Below are positions 61,001 through 64,000 of a stretch of DNA of 64,000 nt, piece after piece. Below the pieces are notes generated by a model. The model saw only the letters and a program-made list of their open reading frames with translations. It was not told the origin of the DNA and ran no database searches. How positions within the stretch are numbered: position 1 is the first letter of the stretch; the number at the start of each line of letters is the position of its first letter. This stretch comes from Myxococcus guangdongensis (lineage in GTDB: Bacteria; Myxococcota; Myxococcia; Myxococcales; Myxococcaceae), in the NCBI RefSeq assembly GCF_024198255.1, contig NZ_JAJVKW010000010.1, forward strand, positions 372,001 through 436,000, given 5' to 3'. The position numbers and the translations under genes are program-made.

Positions 61001-61382
61001 CGGCTGCGGTCTTCGGGCCGAACTGTCCTGGTCCCGTGGCGACCTGTTCCTCGGTGAGGTAGCCCAGCGTCACCAGCGCGTCCTGCACCGCCTTCACATC
61101 GGGGCCGGTGTCGCCGCGCTTCAGGTCCCGGAGCGGGAGCGGTGCGGGCGCTTCTTCCTCCTCCTCGGGAGGTGGAGGTGGCGGCGGTGGTTGGAGCCGC
61201 TCGCGGTGCACGGCGCCGCCGTTGTCCTCCTCGAAGCTGGAGGTCGAGTCGAAGCCCTCCGCGTGAGAGGACTCCTCCTGGGTGACGATGTTGTTCTCGG
61301 TGCGGGTCTCGGTCCGGGCTGTTTCAGTCGCGCCCTCGGATGAGACGGATTGCGTCGGACGTGACGAGCCGTCGACACGCAT
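58002..61382 (-). CDS. Large protein with peptidoglycan-binding domain and C39-like cysteine peptidase domain
   Basis: A 1126-residue protein from ATG 61382, with GGGGAG eight bases upstream. The N-terminal 85 residues are disordered (Ser/Thr/Glu, then eight Pro and five Glu). A PG_binding_1 domain (about 86-150) reads LKRGDTGPDVKAVQDALVTLGYL. A C39-like peptidase (about 175-345) has C195 (STNCGPAS), H316 (GHLNAI) and D333 (VADPL). The last 780 residues are helical with a hydrophobic hairpin near residue 970 (GAALFLGGLGL). There is no signal peptide, so export would need a dedicated secretion system. It looks like a multi-domain effector; a divergent small acidic protein next to it could be its partner. 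Confidence 0.78.
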   Translation of the reverse strand: MRVDGSSRPTQSVSSEGATETARTETRTENNIVTQEESSHAEGFDSTSSFEEDNGGAVHRERLQPPPPPPPPEEEEEAPAPLPLRDLKRGDTGPDVKAVQDALVTLGYLTEEQVATGPGQFGPKTAAALERFQAEHGITASGDYAGKTREALGKALTEEKTSGGARRPAMSAEDAFITQFTSEYNPTGPRGSTNCGPASLAMSLAYTGHMPAGLTHEQQVDYARALMSPRRESEFTSVKASDGTRVPQLDRDRELTGGTMVSDGIKGAGLDARYGQGWEELDRQLAAGNPVVANGRTNAAWREQFPERMGSGDIGHLNAILGKTSDGKYLVADPLHTGGPVAMTREQLGVFFSPTRGQPSFTALQGASSNTAADVGARAGGSVGAAVAKRLEDAARDVPAPRPEPFIPNLGVSTVGGTGTDVKTRATQDAKALEATLQTSLEQGARQFERLIASNPDPVYQEAFVRAAEPSLAKMGQLFAGVSPETNRKLHPPGSQKPPDLHDRKVLEKLANEETRIEHETYYALARATEHLEDPTAGRVGKAFTRDAPPTLVNMSLTSAVRTSMNFGLGSRLAFDIERSFSRGEVIPPGSTAPSYGTAQAALHQTLWSTLDGIRGQFSAAADKAQQHQQRLTELLSGPAAVLTPEQQKSFIDTYMLQGTVQQDLAEHERLGKLLSTAAPDGVPVGSDEARVQALARELPRLAETKGGAEYLAAQLTAKAEDKPLFLDVVGALKDGKDFDEKLALALVKSAGTVALISAGNKSPGEARKIFDGLARYADVFGMKSSDMKSYVRLLRDIKPGSTDAQVLETTKSLKSLLTDQETGLPFPPESPRGQALRTLGMLVTTTAFVGDAAGWSQADLASRLKVVGDGLSVTGDGATVITSVLGKTARWSSAVSAFGKLSALGAVLGAAGDAMQSIQFLQQGDGWKFASSGAQALGGALMAGASLFGMAPGFQILGAALFLGGLGLKYLDPADERLREEQVKLLTASGMAPGLAKGLIHLGPDFLGSRLVQGAGMSPEQVQTFLTAHPDIAQDSLHLDSLAQAADAMKMKGAHFQEFLERLAKAHGVDMATLGREVHTLFFGHPPSGGAGGGEQYLSQGDEFRAWVQKRTPEVAAWAKQHESP

Positions 61383-61592
61383 GTTGTGACTCCCCCTCTG
61401 AACGTCCCGGCAAGACATGCCGGGTGCGAAAGCGATACGGAGGTGTCGCGAATCCATTGCGGACCCACGTGCGCCTCCAATGCGTCTCGGTTCATGAGAG
61501 CGTGCGTGTTTCCGTGGCGCTCATTGACGCGACCTTTTGCGGCCTTCAGAGTTCCTCTTCTCTCGAAGTGGCGACACCTGTGGAGGGGCTCC

Positions 61593-62075
61593 ATGACCAT
61601 CACCCTGAGAATCTGCACGCCGCCCGACGCGCTGCCGGACTGGTACCCCCCGCTCGACCCGGAGCATCCCGCCGACTACCGCCTCCGCTATGTCGAGCTG
61701 GACATGCTCATCGAGGCGATGATTCTGCTCGGGGTCGTCAGCGAGGAGCCCGCGGAAGGGGAGGACCTCCTGGCGATGGACCGGTTCGGTGAGGTGGGCA
61801 ACGAGTTCGACCCCGATGAGTGCGTGCGCATCTCACGGAGCATGCGTCGCTTCATGCAGGAAGAGGTTCCCTCGGAGTTCTTCGCCACGCTGCAGGAGCG
61901 CTGGAACGACACGCAAGCGGAGCTCCGTCAGGCGTTCGAGGCACGCGGCGAGCTCGTGGTCTCCGGGTTCGAGTCGTTCCCGTACGATGCCAGGTCGCTG
62001 CGCAGCGCCCTGCTGCACTGGGGCGCCTTCACCGCCCTTGCCGCCGACCACGGTGGACTGGAAGTGGTGGAGTAG
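61593..62075 (+). CDS. Small acidic protein next to toxin-like genes, possible immunity protein
   Basis: A 160-residue soluble acidic protein from ATG 61593 with GGAGG seven bases upstream. Mostly helical (LRYVELDMLIEAMILLGVV, FMQEEVPSEFFATLQERW). No recognised family. Its stop is 3 bases before the lipoprotein-type start of a decayed SitA-like toxin gene, and it is divergent from the C39 protein. Small acidic cytoplasmic proteins in such positions are often immunity proteins; this is inference from size and context only. Confidence 0.55.
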   Translation: MTITLRICTPPDALPDWYPPLDPEHPADYRLRYVELDMLIEAMILLGVVSEEPAEGEDLLAMDRFGEVGNEFDPDECVRISRSMRRFMQEEVPSEFFATLQERWNDTQAELRQAFEARGELVVSGFESFPYDARSLRSALLHWGAFTALAADHGGLEVVE

Positions 62076-62078
62076 CCC

Positions 62079-62347
62079 GTGCCCCTGCGACTCCAGGCCT
62101 GCGCCGCATTCCTGCTCGTTCTCTGTGCGTGCGCTACGTCAGCGCCGAGCGCAGGAGCGGGGGCCCCCGCAGTCCAAGAGCCGTGAACCTCCAACGAGCC
62201 GCAGGGCTGCCGTGGAAGGACGAGGGACGGTGCGCCGTCCGCGAGGCGTCTCAACCCTGACCCGTGCTGGCGGAGCGGTGCTTCTACGCCCTCGACCAAG
62301 AGCGGGTCCGGTTCAACGACCGGACGGGACGATGTGCCGTTGCCTCC
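62079..62347 (+). pseudogene. Decayed SitA-like polymorphic lipoprotein toxin gene, N-terminal remnant
   Basis: GTG 62079 opens a 35-residue lipoprotein leader (AFLLVLCAC lipobox) that stops at 62184. From 62183, in the next frame, comes NLQRAAGLPWKDEGRC and AVREASQP, ending at TGA 62258. The same frame resumes at once with PVLAERCFYALDQER and RFNDRTGRCAVAS. In intact relatives, as I recall them, the leader is followed directly by NLQRAAxLPW..., and a Trp stands where TGA is. The gene thus has a frameshift, a Trp-to-stop change, and loss of family similarity after 62347. SitA toxins are passed between kin cells by outer-membrane exchange in Myxococcus. Confidence 0.6.
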
Positions 62348-62382
62348 GATGAGCGCGGCGCACGGCGTCGGGAGGGTGGGTC

Positions 62383-62490
62383 GTGCAGCTCACGGAGACT
62401 CCGTTCGACTACGACGACCCTGTTCATCTGGACGCGCTGCTGCGCACCTATGAGCGATTCCCTGCGATTGGCGGACGCTCATCGCCCTGA
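62383..62490 (+). CDS. Short ORF, possible gene fragment
   Basis: A 35-residue frame starting GTG 62383 with GGGAGGG about nine bases upstream. The sequence VQLTETPFDYDDPVHLDALL reads like the beginning of a small acidic protein, but it stops after 35 codons. It lies just after the decayed toxin gene, where an immunity gene would be expected, so it may be the truncated 5' end of one. No family recognised. Confidence 0.3.
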   Translation: MQLTETPFDYDDPVHLDALLRTYERFPAIGGRSSP

Positions 62491-62501
62491 GTCGCTTCAG
62501 C

Positions 62502-63158
62502 TCAGGCGCTGACGCCCACACCGATGGGACAACTCACACCCGTGCCGCCCAGGCCGCAGTACCCGCCGGGGTTCTTCTCGAGGTACTGCTGGTGGTAGTC
62601 CTCGGCGTAGTAGTACGCGGGCGCGGGGAGGATCTCCGTGGTGATGGTCCCCACTCCCTTCGCCGCGAGGGCCTTCTGGTACGCGTCCCGGCTGGCCTCC
62701 GCGATGCGCTTCTGTGACTCGCTGGTGTAGTAGATGCCGGAGCGGTACTGCGTCCCCTCGTCGTTGCCCTGACGCATGCCCTGCGTGGGGTTGTGGTTCT
62801 CCCAGAACACACGCAACAGCTGCTCGTACGTGAGCTTCTTCGGGTCGAACACCACGCGGACCACCTCGTTGTGGCCGGTGAGCCCGCTGCACACCTCGCG
62901 ATAGGTGGGGTTGGGCGTCAGGCCGCCCGCATACCCGACGGACGTGCTGTACACGCCCGGCGTCTGCCAGAACTTCCGCTCCGCGCCCCAGAAGCACCCG
63001 AGCCCGAGGATGGCGACCTCGTACCCCTCCGGCACCGGCCCCGTCATCGGCGTGCCCAGCACCTCGTGCTTGGGCGGAACAGGCATCTCGTCCGTCCGGC
63101 CCGGCAGCGCCTCCGCCGGGGACGGCATCCTCAGCTTCTTGGTCGTGTCGAAGAACAT
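62502..63158 (-). CDS. msrA: Peptide-methionine (S)-S-oxide reductase
   Basis: A 218-residue protein. The catalytic C55 lies in GCFWGAE. The following GVYSTSVGYAGG and HNEVVRVVFDP are typical MsrA segments. The resolving cysteines are near the C-terminus (GGYCGLGGTGVSCPIG). It reduces methionine sulphoxide in oxidised proteins, using thioredoxin, in the cytoplasm. ATG 63158 is the only convincing start although no ribosome-binding site precedes it; the upstream extension is an opposite-strand shadow. Confidence 0.94.
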   Translation of the reverse strand: MFFDTTKKLRMPSPAEALPGRTDEMPVPPKHEVLGTPMTGPVPEGYEVAILGLGCFWGAERKFWQTPGVYSTSVGYAGGLTPNPTYREVCSGLTGHNEVVRVVFDPKKLTYEQLLRVFWENHNPTQGMRQGNDEGTQYRSGIYYTSESQKRIAEASRDAYQKALAAKGVGTITTEILPAPAYYYAEDYHQQYLEKNPGGYCGLGGTGVSCPIGVGVSA

Positions 63159-63293
63159 GCCGGAGGAATAGCGCTCCCGCCCTCCAGTTTCACCCCCATG
63201 GGCAGCGAGCGGCCTGCCGGGCGTCACTTGGAGCCTCAACCCTTCCGCCGAGGTAGGACGACCTGCCCTCTTGAAATAGGGTCTCCCACCGCC

Positions 63294-64000
63294 ATGCGCC
63301 TCCCCATCGCCGCCGCCCTCTGCTGTCTGGTCCCCTCCGCCGCGCTCGCGGCTCCGGACCCCCGTTGCCAGGGCACCCCCAAGGCCCGCGCCGCCCGCTT
63401 CTCAGAGGAGGCCATGAAGGGCGTCAGCCCCCAGGCCCGCCACGCCGCCTACGTGCAGGCCTGCGCCCTGGACGAGGTCGTCGCGCTCACCAAGGAGCTG
63501 GTGCGCTTCAAGACCGTCAGCAGCGAGGCGCCCGCCCCGAAGAACCCGGGCATCGCCGCCATGGGGCGCTTCCTCCAGAAGTGGGCCAAGGCCCATGACA
63601 TGGCCTTCCGCGCCGTGGGCGCCAATGAGGTGTTCGAGATTGCCTGGGGCAAGGGCGCACCCGCCCTGGGCCTGGTCTTCCACGGCGACGTGGTGCCCGC
63701 GCCCGCGCACGAGTGGAAGCGCCCGCCCTTCGAACCCCACGTCCAGGAAGGCCGCCTGTACGGCCGAGGCGTCGAGGACGACAAGGGGCCGCTGGCGTCC
63801 GCGCTGGTGGCGCTCGACCATGCGCGGCAGCTCGGCATCGAGCCGCGGGGCAAGGTGCTCGTCATCATCGGCAACGGCGAGGAGAGCGACTGGACGGGGA
63901 TGATGAAGTACGCGGCCATCGAGCCCAAGGCCCCGCATGTCATCTCCGTCGACTCGAGCTTCCCCGTCGTCGCCGCGCAGTCGGGCTTCGTCGCGTGGAA
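63294..64000 (+). CDS. Exported M20 family dipeptidase (partial)
   Basis: The gene runs off the window; 235 residues are visible. A signal peptide is followed by a cleavage site near residue 20 (CLVPSAALAAP). M20 motifs are present: the zinc His in LVFHGDVVPAP, the bridging Asp in RGVEDDKGP, and the Glu pair in NGEESDW. The family (PepV/carnosinase-like) cleaves dipeptides or N-acyl amino acids; the export signal suggests nutrient processing in the periplasm. The C-terminal dimerisation part is outside the window. Confidence 0.87.
   Translation, partial: MRLPIAAALCCLVPSAALAAPDPRCQGTPKARAARFSEEAMKGVSPQARHAAYVQACALDEVVALTKELVRFKTVSSEAPAPKNPGIAAMGRFLQKWAKAHDMAFRAVGANEVFEIAWGKGAPALGLVFHGDVVPAPAHEWKRPPFEPHVQEGRLYGRGVEDDKGPLASALVALDHARQLGIEPRGKVLVIIGNGEESDWTGMMKYAAIEPKAPHVISVDSSFPVVAAQSGFVAW

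Overview
The window is 64 kb of very GC-rich chromosome (about 70 percent by eye) that looks like a myxobacterium of the Myxococcus/Corallococcus group. The evidence is a transmembrane Ser/Thr kinase beside a DUF2381-type protein, many secreted lipoproteins, a protease with a MYXO-CTERM-like tail, an RCC1 propeller protein, a TIGR02996/leucine-rich protein and the remains of a SitA-like lipoprotein toxin. No rRNA, complete tRNA, CRISPR array or insertion sequence was found.

Layout. 1-5.2 kb: end of an R3H/AAA ATPase gene, a serine hydrolase, an M3 oligopeptidase and a CheR-type methyltransferase whose 5' end is present three times in tandem. 5.3-8.4 kb: a co-directional run of small exported proteins ending in a trypsin-like protease. 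8.4-14.5 kb: the most unusual block. A SoFic-like Fic gene is followed by four tandem paralogues that align with the N-terminal (ATPase plus transducer) half of DNA gyrase B but have lost its nucleotide-binding residues. The fourth copy is broken, and degenerate tRNA-like sequence lies just beyond it. 14.5-28.5 kb: ordinary chromosome with DUF1361, HAD 5'-nucleotidase, a DksA-like zinc finger, kinase plus DUF2381, GNAT and cupin genes, a small HTH gene coupled to a SEC-C methionine aminopeptidase, and a MocR regulator with a clear palindromic operator facing a DUF2917 gene. 28.5-35.2 kb: exported proteins (14-repeat RCC1 protein, four-haem cytochrome, lipoprotein, three secreted unknowns). 35.3-46 kb: VWA-dockerin protein, WYL regulator facing a VOC protein, truncated YdeI, ADOP/MacB-like permease, glycyl-tRNA synthetase, membrane metallophosphoesterase, cupin and thioesterase. 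46-53 kb: methyltransferase, unknown HTH-like protein, DUF962, YebC, PDZ protein, LRR protein and a secreted unknown. 53-64 kb: a 1488-residue GH3 enzyme with three discoidin domains, a 1126-residue protein with peptidoglycan-binding and C39-peptidase-like domains, a small acidic protein, a decayed SitA-like toxin gene, msrA and the start of an M20 peptidase.

Regulation and transcription. Strong GC-rich hairpins lie after many genes and are listed as putative terminators; almost none has a U-tract. The best candidate operators are three perfect inverted repeats: before fic, before the HTH-metAP pair, and between the DUF2917 and MocR genes. Start codons were moved from the longest open frame to an internal start wherever a Shine-Dalgarno sequence, signal peptide or family alignment favoured it.
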